Origin: Glandiceps talaboti
Taxonomy: Eukaryota; Hemichordata; Enteropneusta; Spengelidae
DNA: 64,000 nt
Direction of reading: 5' to 3'
Assembly: GCF_964340395.1 (NCBI RefSeq)
Contig: NC_135558.1
Location: forward strand, 8,784,501-8,848,500
Shown here: positions 14,199 to 28,386 of the stretch, in pieces
Layout: each line of letters opens with the position of its first letter
How positions within the stretch are numbered: the first letter of the stretch is position 1
Notes under the pieces: model-generated
The model's input: the letters and a program-made list of their open reading frames with translations, nothing else
Told to the model about the DNA's origin: nothing
Databases searched by the model: none
Translations under genes and position numbers: made by a program

Positions 14199-14550
14199 GG
14201 TAGTACAGGGCACATACATGTACATGTAGGCTACTTAACATCATACATGTACATGTATCTAGACTACCATATCAGCGGTAGTCCAGGGCACAATGTAGGC
14301 TATGTACGTATGTATCTACCAGTAGACTACCAAAGTACTGGTAGTCCAGGACATATACATGTAGACTACTAAACATTGTATCAAGACTACCAAATTAGCG
14401 GTAGTCCTGGACACATACATGTAGACTACTAAACATTGTATCTCAACTACCAAACTTATCAGATGGTAGTCTGTTAGACCAATGAAAATCATTGGAAAAT
14501 TGTAGCTGAAACAATTCCCCTGGCTATTTGACTACCGAGCATAGAAGATG
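14199..14550 (+). repeat. Family D repeat: four tandem units plus conserved tail
   Basis: Four units begin with ggtagtccagg or a close variant at 14199, 14277, 14340 and 14400 (lengths 78, 63, 60 and 65). Each has a reverse-complementary agactacc near its end, so every unit can fold. A tail (14465-14550) with gtctgttagaccaatgaaa and attgtagctgaaa is shared with copies at 37.3 and 44.7 kb. Confidence 0.6.
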
Positions 14551-17274
14551 ACTCCCTTGTAAAGTTATATTTATTTGACATCCAGTAAAATCCAGTAAAG
14601 TCTAAATTATAGAAATCAAGTGTAGATTTAGGTAACTATATACAGTTTCACCAAAAGGTTTAAACCATTGCATTCAAGCTGAAAATGGAGGCTAACATGA
14701 TAACATATTGGTGTACAGCTTTGATGTTTCAGAGTCTGATTTATATAACAAAGTGAATATAAATAATTAGTGGATAAATAGTCGAGTCTAAATTTATACA
14801 CTGTCTGCATATGCAAAATATGTCATGATGTGAACATGTTTTGATATCATTTCCTCTGGTACATGTAGGCATTCAGTTCTCTTTTAAGGTTTATTAATGA
14901 TAACAATAATAGTTTATTTTGAATTAATTACTCATCATACACAAAAAATTGCAAGAAAAAGTAAAAAAAAGTCATTACAATACAAATTGAAAATCAATCC
15001 ATACAAAGTTTTTCCCCCAAAATGTACTATTTAAAATCACATAAAAAGTGACATAATTGGATAATGTTGCAGTAATTAAAGTATTTTCACTTTGTCTTAA
15101 TATTTAGAAGGTAAAGTGTATTCTTTACTTACAAATTTCATAATATTACTATGCACAAACATGTTAGAAATACTTGCCTTCTGATTCTGGCATTATACTA
15201 TAGGCGGGATAGGCAACATGAACTTTTTTGTGTTTTTTTATGTTTATTTAGTGTCTGGGGAGAAAACAAACCATTTTGTACATTTTTGTGTATGTCTATT
15301 TGCCCATGAGAAGGATTGTAAAAATCATAGCAAAATGAATTATTATTTCAGTTAATACAGTATAGTCACAATATTATAATTTATTTTCAAAGTTGCCATT
15401 GAACACACTCATATCTATTCTCAGTGTATAAAGCAGGAAAAGATAAATCCAAGAGAAAAGTGCTTTAATTAACCGAATCAGTCAGATGGAATTAAATTGA
15501 ATGTGATTGTTGGTGCAACAGTGTTATGCATTGTAATGTAGGTGAGAAGGAGAGCAAGGTTATAAAGACTGCTTAATGGAATGTTTGCAGTAATATTGTC
15601 ATGCACCTGCCTCTCTATTTAAAGAATGCAATTTGACCTCAAAAAATGCTAAGAATATTAATGTCTTCACACACAGAAATATGAATCATAATGATGGCAA
15701 AATTTGACGTTTTTTTTAAATGGACTAATGTATTCACACATTCTAATACAGACTTGTGTCAGAAAATCATTGAAATGTTTTATTTGTCTATTCATTAAAA
15801 TAAAAATAAAATTTCTCATTGTTACAAAAATAATGTAATAAAAGAGTAACATAATAAAACAAAACAATGATATTTTAACTTAGACAATTCATAAAATTTA
15901 ATGTAAAAATTATATACAAACTTGATCCAAAGATTATTATTGGCATTATTTTTGTATATAAATGTCAATATCAATATATATCTTTGTTGATTGTCTCAAT
16001 GATAATTGTATTTTAGCAACTAATTTACTGTCAAATAGATTTTGTTAGCTCCAAAGATGTTATAACATGCTTTGTCACAAATTTATATTAAGAGGGTGCC
16101 AATAAATTATATGTATAGAAGTAGAAATTAGCCTGTCATTTGCATAAAAATGAAATTTAATTTGCGTAAGCGTATTCTAATACACTTTGTACATAGATGC
16201 AAAATGTAATATTTATGTTGTAGATACATGTAATATACATGTAGTTTTGTTCCTACTTCTTTTGAAATCTATGACATTGATGAAGGGGGCCTGTGCCCAC
16301 AATGTATTGCAATCTGCACAAAATTTATGATTGAGCGGAAGTCAGCATGTCCCTAGTCAGCTACATGTCAGCAAAACATGAACTTTAGATGTCGTTTCTT
16401 ATGCAAAAGAATATTCGTAGATTTCCCAAGTTAGACACCCCATAAAGATGACAGATATAACAAGGTAACTAAAGAGTCTGATCATACATAAACAAAGCTC
16501 TTGAAATTTGCAGTTCTTTGTGATCATCTAAGATAAGATAAACAGAAGGGCAATCATCTAAATGTATTCAGTTATCTCAAGTACAATTGAATCATATTCC
16601 AACAGGATGCATACAAAATGTATTCTATGCGATCGTAAGATGTTTGTTGGGAAACTTCCGTATGTGAAAATGTCAAGATCTAAATGTGTATTTATGAAAT
16701 ATCTTATGTCTGCTACTACAAATGTAGATGGTATTAGAGTTGGCTATTGAAATTAACATTATGAATACAAATATGTATTATATTGTCTGAGAGTAATTAT
16801 GAAATAGAGGAGACCCATTCTGAACAGAGACCCAGGATACCAACCTGCCATCAATTTTACAGACATACTATTCTGCCAGTTTGGATAGAGACATTAATGC
16901 TGAATAATCTTTGCATGATCAAGCCTCAAGGTCTCTAGTACACATCTACATGTACATTTGTACATCCAAATGTGCTATTTATTTCTAATTTACCATCCCA
17001 AAGTTATATTTTACATGTCCTAGGCTACTCCTGAAGCTAGAAATGTATCTAGAATTTGTTCTGAGTTTATACAAAGGTGTGATTTTAGCTTTCTTTACTG
17101 TATACAGGTAGTTCTCTTCACATATCAGTGCTTGCCTCCCAAAAAGTCCAATGAGGGACACCCATCATGGGCTCAGTATTGTAATGAGTATACATGTACA
17201 TATACCTGGGGAAATCTACAGTATGTTGTTTGGTAGAGTCAAACTGAATGACACACTTCTACATGTACTTACAA

Positions 17275-17362
17275 CGTGGCAAATTTAATCAAACCCAGAC
17301 TAGGGCTCGAACTTCGACTGTAGTGGTTACAAGTGGTTTAACCACTCGGCCACCAGCAACCC
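17275..17362 (-). mobile_element. tRNA-derived SINE head or tRNA pseudogene (Ser/Leu type)
   Basis: On the minus strand the A box TGGCCGAGTGG (17342-17352) and the B box AGTTCGAGCCC (17303-17313) are almost perfect RNA polymerase III promoter elements, separated by 28 bases. The sequence between them and the presumed acceptor stem do not fold as a proper tRNA: 5' GGGGTTGC has no matching 3' strand. The A box resembles class II tRNAs (Ser/Leu), a common source of SINEs. The tail past about 17275 and the true 3' end could not be delimited. Confidence 0.6.
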
Positions 17363-18440
17363 CAGTTGATCAGTCAATACAACTACATGTACAGTTAAAC
17401 TATTACATGTAGAGGATATTCATAATGTACATGTATGTGCACAATTGTACAATCTACATTCACATAGGACTGTAACATCTTTAAAATTATGAAGGGCTAG
17501 GGAGTCACACATGATTACAGAGAAAAAAAAAACAATTAGTACATTTGTAATTGTCTACAAGGATGTGTCATTGCCTATACATCCTGTGAATTGATTCCAA
17601 GGTATAGTTGCAAGTACGTGTACATCCTCTTCACCTCGTACATTTTGTAAATGGTGTTATAAGTCAGTCAGGTCAGGGAAAAGTCATGGCTGATAAAACG
17701 AAAAACATGTAGTCAATTTATTGTAATGCTTTGGAGGTCACATTAGTGTGATTCCTTGTGTCAGGACTAACATTAATAGTTCGCTCAGGTAACAAAAAAA
17801 GTGATATCTGTATGTTAACATTAAACAGCTGTCAGGGTTTTTAACTCAGATAAGATTCAGGAAATTGAAAGCTATATATATTTTCAGACTTATAAATGTA
17901 TGTTTGTGTCACAGTAAGAACTTTATTCTTGATGATTAATCAATATGACATACACACATAGGGGCCTATTCATCATAACCGTCTGGTATGAAGAATAGAT
18001 CACATGCATTTTTGCACGTAACTCTGTATCTCATCTTCTTGTGTCCCCACTAGTACATTTGTATACAGACCTTACAGTGCAGCTCAAGATTTGCATCCTG
18101 CTGTGCTAGCTCCTGGCTGGCTACAAGCTGATATCATGCTTTACGTAGTTTTAACACCACATTAGCATTAACACAAGCCAGCATTAAAATAAAGTAAAAA
18201 GTTTGGAAAGGAATATTTATGAGGTAGACAATAAGCACTTTGTTCTATTATCATCTCTTACTTCACTCATACATGAATAGATTGTATGTACATTCTATTT
18301 TGATTTTGTCTTTGATTCTATAGGGATACGGCTAAAAAACTTTGAAAAATAAAATACAGTGTAATTTCAGAGGTATACACTACATGTATACAATATATAC
18401 AATTGTATGTTTGGTAGTACATGTATATCACTGTATTTAT

Positions 18441-18571
18441 TATTGCCCCTTATTTTTTTTATTCAGCCAAGGAAAATACAAGTTAAGGGGCTTTGTCATT
18501 ACAAGTAGAAAATGAGTACATGTAGTGGTCATTGTTGAGTATTTTCCAGCTGAATTAAGAAAAATATTACG
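18441..18571. mobile_element. Fold-back MITE family A, copy 3
   Basis: The left arm carries attcagccaaggaaaataca and aaggggctttgtcatt; the right arm carries gagtattttccagctgaatt. The order and the spacing follow the other copies. The middle contains TACATGTA. About 130 bp, non-coding. Confidence 0.5.
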
Positions 18572-21557
18572 GATTTATATATTAATCATTCCTGTTTAAG
18601 CTTTATGAATAATTAAGGCACTTTTCAACATCTCATTCATTTCAAGCATGGAGGAATCAATGACATAAGTGTACACTGTTATAACATAGAACGGCCCGAA
18701 AATATATTTTGATACATTTTTGTCGGAATGAGTTCAGTTCATCTTTCGCATTGCATTCATCATGTGAACCATTTTGTAGTGTAGAAAGAATGTGTGTTAT
18801 GTTCTGAAGAATTCTTTCCATGTATAGTGACTGTTACAAATTATAACCGTGTGTGTCTATGTAAATGTATCCTACTCTTTTCTAAAGATGATGTATCTTT
18901 ATTTGATGTTTTGGAAACTGTAGACCTCTAGATGGTTTCAATGGATAGAATTTCACCGAGTGAGAGATCACACAAGGAAAGTGATATGAACGATAATGCA
19001 AATAGCAGACCTTTGAAGGGGGTGGAAATAAACCTATACTGTGTCTAGCATCTGGATTATCATTTACTAAACAAACCAACTCAAGAAATGTATCACAGAT
19101 TTTACTCCTTGGATATACATGTACTCAGCTGTTGCAAAAGTACTTGACCTGGTTGTTATTAAAAGAAAGAAGGGCAACAGTTCTTGTTTCTGTTTTTCCA
19201 TGGAAAGCTTTAAAGCATCTCCAAGGATTGGGGATGCATGTGTGATGCGTGGGGAGTAAAATTTCAAATCATTTCGCACCATGTGAGTCTTGTGGGAGTT
19301 GTACATGTATAAGTGAAGCCTTGTCGTGACATTTGATTTAACAGTTACTTATTTTTCCATTAATATATTAAAAACATTCGTGTTCATTCCAAGATCTCTT
19401 TTTGGGCTTCAAGAATTGATAAGAAAAGGTTACAGGTGCATTCTATGTTTTATCTTTTATAAAACTTGAAAGTGTAGTTATTACAATATTTCACATTCAG
19501 CATAGTCAGAGCATACATGTACGTTTTTTTTGTATATGTACCTGTCCGTCAGACTAATAATATCTGTGGGTTCCATCTTGATTTTAAACATGTTGCAAGT
19601 AACATCGGTTCTCAGATTACCCAATATGTTAAGTTTCATTTTGTTACCTTTTTTGATAAAAAACATTTAAACCTTCTGTGATATTTCTATATTTATCTGA
19701 ATCTACTACACAGTAGTTTTAAATACTCCAGGCTATCTTCATTTGGAAAATGTCATGATAATCGATTCTAAATGTTACGCAGATTCTGCTGGCTTATGTA
19801 TATTAATCTGTAGGGGCCTTTGCGCTTTGCATTATTGAACCACAAAATCGAAAAAAGAGATTGCTTACTGTAAAGTATTATTGCACCTGCCAATATTTGA
19901 CAGCTCTTCTTATTAGCATACCCCAGTACTATGAATCAAAATTTGAATACTGAAACAGCAATTTGCATATAAATGTATTTACATATTAATCATTCAATTT
20001 TTGAAGTTTTTCATGAAACTACATGTAAATGTATGAAAACACTTATGGAAAGTCTTCAAAACTGATGAATTTCATCCATGAAGGTAGTTGGTCTCGTGGG
20101 AGAATGGAGATGTGTACTTGAGTCATCAACACAAGGCCAGGTAATCTCAGCAACCTGTAAATGAACCCACAAGGGAATGAGGAAGGCATGGTTGGGAGAT
20201 AATATCTGCTTTCTCCTTGTTTTTCTCCCAGCTAGATTTTTTAGTAAACAGTATGATGACCCTGTGTCATTATGAACATGACTGTACAAATGTAGGACAA
20301 ATATTTTGAGAACCACTTTGTAAACAGCTGTTTGTTTAAACCTAAAATGTTAAATGTTAAATCGAAATCAGTCAGTCATGTAATTGTAAATACATATATG
20401 AATACTATATACAATGTACATGTAGGTTGAACAAAATATACTTTTTCATTTTACTCTTGGACATCTGTACATTTTGTATATTGAAAATTTCAATGACAGT
20501 GATTTGATCCATTGAGAGAAACGCTTGAACCAAATTCTACACCTAATATATCCTTCAGATTATGTTGTCAAGAAGATAGAATATTTACTATAAATTCATT
20601 ATGTAATTGAAATAACTGTTGTGTACAGCATAGAAAACATGAAAATGTTTGACTCAAGATTACAAAGCCTTTGTAGCAATCAGATGTGTTCTTTCCCACT
20701 GTGAGATCAATGTGAAAAGAAGCTTTAATCCCATTTATTAAAATGTCTTTACTTTGTCAATCAAGTTGCCCTCTGATCTTTACAGAGCTGTCAATAATGA
20801 CAGGGAAGATTGCAAGAAGAGTCTAAAATGTCATCTAAGTCATCCTGAAAAGCACTTTAGAATACAAGTGTAGTGTAACTGTAAGCTGTGAAAGGATTTG
20901 CTAACTTTCTTCTCATTTTCACGCAATTTGTGTAAGCGAATACAGACAAAAAGTAAAACACAGCAAATTTGTAATGTGATAGTAACATGTAGGATGCGTG
21001 GTAAGTGAAATAAAGAATTGTCATAGATTTATGAGTACAGTATGTTCTTACTTACCTGTACATATATTATGAGTTATTAAAACACCAAGAACCTGTTACA
21101 CTGTGTGTATTATTGTACTTTTATATTATAATAATAATCTTTTCAACTTGATAAAAGGTAATTTTCAAAGACAGAGACACTAATACATGTATATAAACAT
21201 GTGTACATGTATGTAGACAGAACATACATTTTGATGTCATTTCAAAGAATTCATGAACAAGTACAGCATATTCTCAGTCACAACATGTCATGATATTGAG
21301 AAAAATATTTAAGATAATTATTTTTGGAGGACAGTGTTGATTCAGAATTGTTTTCAATACATTTATATATTTATACCATTTCCAAGCCCAACTTGAATAT
21401 TGTAAAACAAAAAATATGGGTTTATACTAAATTATTCCCTTGTAGTTCTACATCATAATGTACATTTTCGGCATTCATTCTGTATAGTACTGAGTCAGTT
21501 CATTGTCAAAATCAGTATTTTCACTCTTTTTCATTACTCGTGCGTACATGTACATGT

Positions 21558-21682
21558 ATGCTGGAAAATACTCTTTTGAATTTAATACCTGTTTTCGCTC
21601 CTCATCTTCAGCTCATAGTGACAAGGCCCTTCAGTCACTCATATTTTCTGTGCCTGAATGAAGCAAAATATTGAGAATGGGA
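21558..21682. mobile_element. Fold-back MITE family A, copy 4
   Basis: The right half, gtgacaaggcccttcagtca followed by ctcatattttctgtgcctga and atgaagcaaaatattgagaa, matches the family consensus. The left half starts gctggaaaatactc, the reverse complement of the right arm of the copy at 18.5 kb. Internal sequence differs, so this may be a subfamily. Confidence 0.45.
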
Positions 21683-23925
21683 TCTAAATACATATATTTG
21701 TGTAATTTCATATAGTATTTACATTAGGAAGATTAAAGTAACAAAATGTATTCATCAATTGGAAACAGCAAGAGGGATTTAATTTTGTAAATGGATTTCT
21801 TTTCAAGTGTGTTTTATACTGTGATGTATTCATGGATTGGCTTGAAGTACATATAATTCTACCAAATCTGAAACTTGTCTAGCTAAGATTTAATAGTCTG
21901 CAGATGCAAATTTTCTATTAATAAATGCAACTTTCTTTTGTTATTTTTGTTATTATGTGAAAGATTAGAAAATGAAGTGGAGTTACTGAAAAATTGGAAA
22001 TCAATTGATTGCTATAATGATGATTTTTTGTATCTTTTATTATCAAGAATTATGTTTAAGTTATGTACAGGTACCGAAGAAAAAAGAAGTTACATCAATG
22101 TCATCAGTTTTTCAACACTTTCTAAAACATCATATTTACTTCTCAGCTTCTTTTCAATATCAAACCTTAATGCAAAGTCTTTGTACAGTAATACTACTTC
22201 CTGATATCCAGTATTTGCACATACTCCACTTACCCAGTGGAATTAAAAGCTGAACAGTCTTACAGTCTATTTTGTTTGTGATCCTTTCAAGAGGTTCGGT
22301 GTAAAAATGATATTCTGTTGAGGAATTTCAACATCATGTAACAATAACATCATACATGTACTTGCTATGATAATTGTGAGTGTGGATTGGTTTCTCAAAT
22401 GGTTTGTTATTATCAAGCAGGTGGGCAGGATATGAAAAACAGATGATATATGTACATTTAACATTTACACATCATAAAATCCATTTGACACAATTTCACT
22501 AAATTAATCTCAATACGTAGGAGTAAACTATTAAGTGATTCATATAGAAATATACTTGTATAATCAAGACAAATGATCCTCCAAAAGGTTTGTTTAATAA
22601 TTTAGATGGTAAATGTTTATTACTTGATGGAAACTGATGTACAAAATGCATGTACGCTGTCATTACATACAACAGGAATGAAATTAATCACAGGTTTACA
22701 CAACAACTGGGTATTTGCATTGTTCAAAGACATTTGTTCATCATACGTCATATACATCATGTTCTAATATGGATGTATGTGGGATTGCTTCAAGATTATG
22801 AATCATTTTGTTATCTCTTTTATGTTACATTTAACATTATGTACATGTATATGTTTTCAAATAAGAGTATCCTTGCATCAATGGTCATGCCATTGCTCAC
22901 AAGAATCATGCTTGCTGCTTATGTAGATCACGGACAGACATGTGACGTACATGCATGTGTAATAAACAATAACACACATCAAACCTAGATGAAATTTTAC
23001 ATACAAAGTCTGTTTATGCAGACATTATCTTTTAGAGTGCTTTTCTAACCATTACTTCATCCTTATCATATCTTGTGTACATTTAAAACATTTTCAAGGT
23101 CAGTAAGCTTTATGAAAACACGGCCTTTGAAGTGTTATACCTTAAGTTTGTATCTCAGACGTACAAATACAAAATGTAATGTTATGCCTCGCATGTATGA
23201 AAACCACCTGGTTTTATAAGTGGTCAGATCTCATAATTGTTTATTCAGCAGTATATTTACTAGATAACAATGCAATATATATTAGAAAAGTACATGAATA
23301 ATGTAATACAAACAGGAGAAGGTCATCTTGGTTATTTTTAGTCAGTCATGGATGACCAAAAAACTAAAGTGCAATTAAACAAGACCAGAATTTCATATGT
23401 CTCTCATGATTTGGTTGACCTCAATAAACATTATATCAAGTACACATGCAAATTTACAGGTACATACATGTAATTCTTCTTTTTGAAGTGTTTGGCCATG
23501 TTCTATTATCATTATATGATACATGTATACATTTTGTACATGTACCAACAGTAAACCCTACCAGGGCTATGATATCATACATAATGTAGTATTCAGGTCA
23601 AGAAAAAGAGATACAAGAAATGTAGGGATAGCATTGGGATTGCTCAGTACTAACTCCAGGCTGGCACTAAACCAGCCACCCAATATTAACATCTCGTGAA
23701 CACCAGAGTAGCATATCAGTAAAAGGATGCTAGGCGTACATGTACTGTATGGTTTAAATGTTAACACAATTTTCATAGTGTTGATATACATTGTACAGTA
23801 GCTCTCTAAGAATCTATCATTCAGAAAGCACACATCTACATGTACATGTACATATATCCATGCCAATCCGAAAACACCCAAAATGAAAATATGTACACTA
23901 TGTTGGTGGCGATATAGAAAATTAA

Positions 23926-23947
23926 CCCCCCCCCCCCCCCCCCCCCC
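23926..23947. repeat. Poly(C) tract, 22 bases
   Basis: An uninterrupted C run. Comparable G runs are at 9799-9811, 27083-27102 (20 bases), 29327-29338, 29425-29439 and 62280-62290. Confidence 0.95.
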
Positions 23948-26531
23948 GCCCAAACTGTTATTTATTCATGATGAACTATTAAAAACAACGTAAGTCCATA
24001 CTTTGATGATGTGTGACATGTACATGTACTTGTGTGTGTAATAAATTTAATTATTCATTGGTTTAAAGATAAAAAAAGTGACAGGATTCCAACAATGGAA
24101 AATGTAGTAGTGAATAAAGAGTTCATAGTTGGTTTTCCAAAGAAACAAGTTAAACATTCCTATCTTGCATTGCAATTTGGAGATACAGAGACTGGAACTA
24201 GGCTCTAGGGATAAGAAAAATGCATTATGTGGTCATTGTTTAAATTGAATGTGCTAACACAGTAACAGTGAAGATGGAAAAGTAGTCAGGGGAAGAATGC
24301 TCTACAAGCCATGATTAATGGCAGAATAAATGCACAAGGATTGCTCAGAATGAATAGACACACAGTCACAGTCCCCATGCTCGTATCTTCCCCTTGAAGC
24401 ATTCTGTTGAAATTGCAAGGATGTATTATATATACCCTTTTTCCACTTGGAATTTTAGATTACATGGATGTACATGTAGCTAGGAATCTTGTGTAGGTGA
24501 AAATAACACTGCGAGGATTAGGGCAATTTCATCGCTAGGACATTACTTCCAAACTGTACATAGTATAAAGATGAATTACTTGTAGACTAAGAGGATTGCC
24601 AGAACTGGCATTAACTGCAATCTATATCCTGAAACTTAATTGTCAATATCCTATGTGTGGTTAGTGGACAATTTATAGGCTTTTAAAATCAGAATTTAGC
24701 TTCCCGTTATACCCTTATGATTGTAAATACCACACTCAAGCAAGGAAATGTAAGTGAGGAGAGAACATTCAGTATACAGTTTCCATTCAAGCAAATATTT
24801 TTTGTGAGAGTGCATGGTAAAACATTTAAGATGTTTATGATAAATTCACACGAATAATTGAATGGCAGTTGTCAATTGAGGTATAAAAGCTAAATTACAA
24901 ATGTATCTACCCCCATGTTGACTTTTTCACATGTTACATGGAGCTGTTTACCTGGGAAAGAAATTCGTCTCAGTGTCTGCCAGGATCATCTCTTGGCATA
25001 CATCCAGGTATTTAATTTGCTGTAAGAGTTGCTGTTGCTGTGTAATAAAAGTCAAAGTTTCACAGTCACGTATCCACAATACAATCATGAGCAAATTGGG
25101 TTATATTTGCATAAAAGTCATCAAATGGAAAGACATACAAACCAGCTGGACAGGACCACAATTAATAAAGAAGCATGCAAATAATGTAATATTTTTAACT
25201 GTCTGATGAATATATTGTTATTTTAATGAACAAAGCTTGGTAATTTTCTTATGTTATAGCTATTGTAAAAGAATATTTGTGTCTGACGCACTTCCATAAT
25301 ATACAGACATGTAGAAAATGTGGTATGTATGAAAATGTATGGATGGAAATTCTGATGTTAGATAGTGCACATATATACATGTATGTGTGAAATAAGAATT
25401 GTAACACAGCATGGATCTTTTCAGAAAAGTTTTATCGCCAGCCAGCCTGTCTACTACTACACTGATCTCTACAACATCATCAAACTGTCTGTGCCTGTAA
25501 TTGGATCCACCATATGACATCTTGACCCAATAACTGTATGTCATGTCCAATACAGGTCATTACTGTTCGAAGAGAGTTTAAACATGCAAGAACAAATTGA
25601 AAGGTTCTTATAATCTTGACAATTTTCTGAAAAGAAACTGCCATCATGGCATTAGCACATGTACAATATATGCATTTTTTTAATGGTAGACATGATGATA
25701 TTCATAATCATATTGACCTTCAGCACAAGTCTGATGTATTAATGTACTGTTGAAATTTAATGAGATATTTCAAGGGCGTCATATGCAACTAAATATGGCA
25801 TTTCTCTGATCAATCATTTTCATTACATGAACCATTAGTCTGAAAAATATGTTTTATAGATCTTAAATTGAATGTGGTGTATTTGGGGTGCTTACAAAAT
25901 ATAGATACCGGTATATCATATAGAAAAAATTTGAAGTGTTGCAACAGTTCATAGTAATGTCTCTCCACATTGAGTTTACGAAATTGAATGTACTACTACA
26001 TGTATGTGTATGTCTACATTGTGCATATATTATACATACAATCATGTAGATGTATACATAACAAAAGTATGATTAAGATTATGCTGTGTGATTTAGTGTA
26101 CATTGTACAGTCATGTAATTTCACAGTCGGATTAAAATAAAAATATATGTACATTGTACATTCATTTAGATCATATTTACTACATGGAAAAATAATGGTA
26201 ACACCCTCAACACTAATGATCATGTCGTGTTTGTCACTGCTTCAAGCAGTTTCTACTTCTTCTAAAAGCACATCCATTTACTTAATACTCTAATGGGAAT
26301 AAATGACCTGATTTGGATAATAAATTCTTGTTTTTACCACTCTGTTATGAGGCGAAAAAGATAAATGAATGTCGTAGATCTATAAAGATGAGCTTCACAC
26401 CTACATGGTAAACATGTCAAAGTATTGCTTTACAGGTATTTGATAAATTACATATGTACATAATACATGTTATGGTGCTGTTCATGTCAGGTTCTTCATA
26501 TATGTAATTTGATATAATATCCTTCAAAATG

Positions 26532-26585
<54 letters not shown>

Positions 26586-26610
26586 CGTCGTCGTTGTTGT
26601 TGTTGTTGTT
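26532..26610. repeat. (GTT)n microsatellite with GTC interruptions
   Basis: About 26 triplets of TTG, interrupted near 26585-26593 by GTCGTCGTC. No exon evidence flanks it. Confidence 0.95.
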
Positions 26611-27082
26611 TTAAAAAGAGATCAGTTTTCTGTTACACCTAAAATATTTAAACTGATCTGAAAATGTATGCTGTTCTGGTCCATTTCCTTCTACATGTAG
26701 TTTTAAAGCAAGTGAAAGTAATAAGCTATGATATTTGATACAAGTAAAAGTACTGTATGGCATTGATTGTGTTAGCTGATCCTATTTTATAGATGATTTG
26801 ATATAAATTGAAATCACCAGTAAGCCTCCATCCTGATTGTTGTTACTGGGATTGCTAAGTAATTGCTACGCTGATTGCAATTCATGAGTCGGTAAAGTGG
26901 CAGTGTCTAGTAACTAAACCATGTGACAGGTTCGTCAGTTTATATATGCTGCATTACAGCTACGCTTCGCATAACAATACAACAAATATGAATGCGTGTA
27001 CAATCCTGTACATTAACGTATAACTGAGATTCTGTTGATAGTATAATATTGTTACAAAACCATGCATTTTTAAGAGGAAGGT

Positions 27083-27102
27083 GGGGGGGGGGGGGGGGGG
27101 GG
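27083..27102. repeat. Poly(G) tract, 20 bases
   Basis: An uninterrupted G run, preceded by GGAAGGT. It can form G-quadruplex structures. Confidence 0.95.
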
Positions 27103-28049
27103 CTGCACCCTTCTTCAGTGTTATCTTATATTGTCAATTTAAATCAGTACATGTAGGTATTTTTAAGTCATGTTGTTTATTCACTACTGAATTTCGTTTG
27201 ACAGTACTGTTGACTCACTGAAGGAGAGGGGCTCATGCAGCCCTCTCAGAATATTTTGGTTTGAAATGCATGGTTTCCTGATCATAGCTGTACATTACAT
27301 GTGCATGTACATGCCTTTCTATCAGAAATCCCATGAAGTCTTTCACACACAACAGAGTGATACTTGTATGTCTTCTTCTGGAAATAAGGCTCAACTTAAA
27401 ATAATAAGGCATGAACCCTGAGTAATATGATGTCTGCCCAATTTATGTGAATAAATAACAGAAAAACAACAACTTTTTTAATGCAAATATACATGTACTG
27501 TGGTGCGACTGATGACATTTCTGAAAGTGTTGTTTTGTGAATGCAAGTTTCAGGATCCAGGTGTGTGTATAATGGATTGACATTTGAAAAGTGGAAACGC
27601 TTGATTAAGGTATGTTTAAAGTACCAAAAATAAAAATAGAAAAATGTCAATTTGAAGCTTTTAAAATTATTTGTAAAGGCAGTTTTTATTGTAAGAAGAT
27701 TCCTTCCTGAATAGAAGATGTCATGTCACATGTACACAGACATCTACTCGCATCAATGTGTATTGAAATATTTAACTTAGCCCAGAAGTATAAATTTGAA
27801 TGCCCTTTGCAATTTACTTTGTAAATGTCACTTCCTTTTTGTTTGCTAATCCAAAAAGAGTTGGCTCTCGCAAGATTCTAAGGTCTGTAGTGATGGACAG
27901 CCTTGTCTCATTTCAAAACTTAAAGGCACTTACATACATGATCAACTGCAAATGTTATCATGATAGTTAGTATACTTTCATGAGATATGAATCTGCTTTG
28001 TAATTTAGACACTGAAATGAATATGGATTTATGTATATGTGTGCTTGTG

Positions 28050-28386
28050 TACATAAACGTGTATATATGTATATGCATGTACAATGTATTTATGTATGCA
28101 CATATGTACGTATGTATATATGTATGTACAGAGTACATGTACATACATTGTATAATTATGTCATGTATGTATGTATGTATGTATGTATGTATGTATGTAC
28201 ATTTATGTATGTATGTATGTATGTATGTGTATGTATGTAATAATATGTATTTTCATGTGCATGTGTATGTATGCATGTATGTATTTTTATGTATGTATGT
28301 ATGTATGTATGTATGTACGTACGTACGTACGTACGTACGTATGTACATGTGTATGTACATGTATGTATGTACCAGTATGTACATAA
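28050..28386. repeat. (ATGT)n tetranucleotide array with an (ACGT)n core
   Basis: Degenerate TATG/TACA sequence from 28050 becomes clean (ATGT)n at 28165-28197, 28206-28230 and 28288-28316. It then becomes self-complementary (ACGT)n at about 28316-28340. Overlapping frames full of Met-Tyr-Val-Cys are artefacts. Confidence 0.95.

Noticed and set aside
23567-23953. 128-codon minus-strand frame starting with poly-Gly
   Set aside because: The start lies in the poly(C) tract and the rest shows no protein features or splice context.
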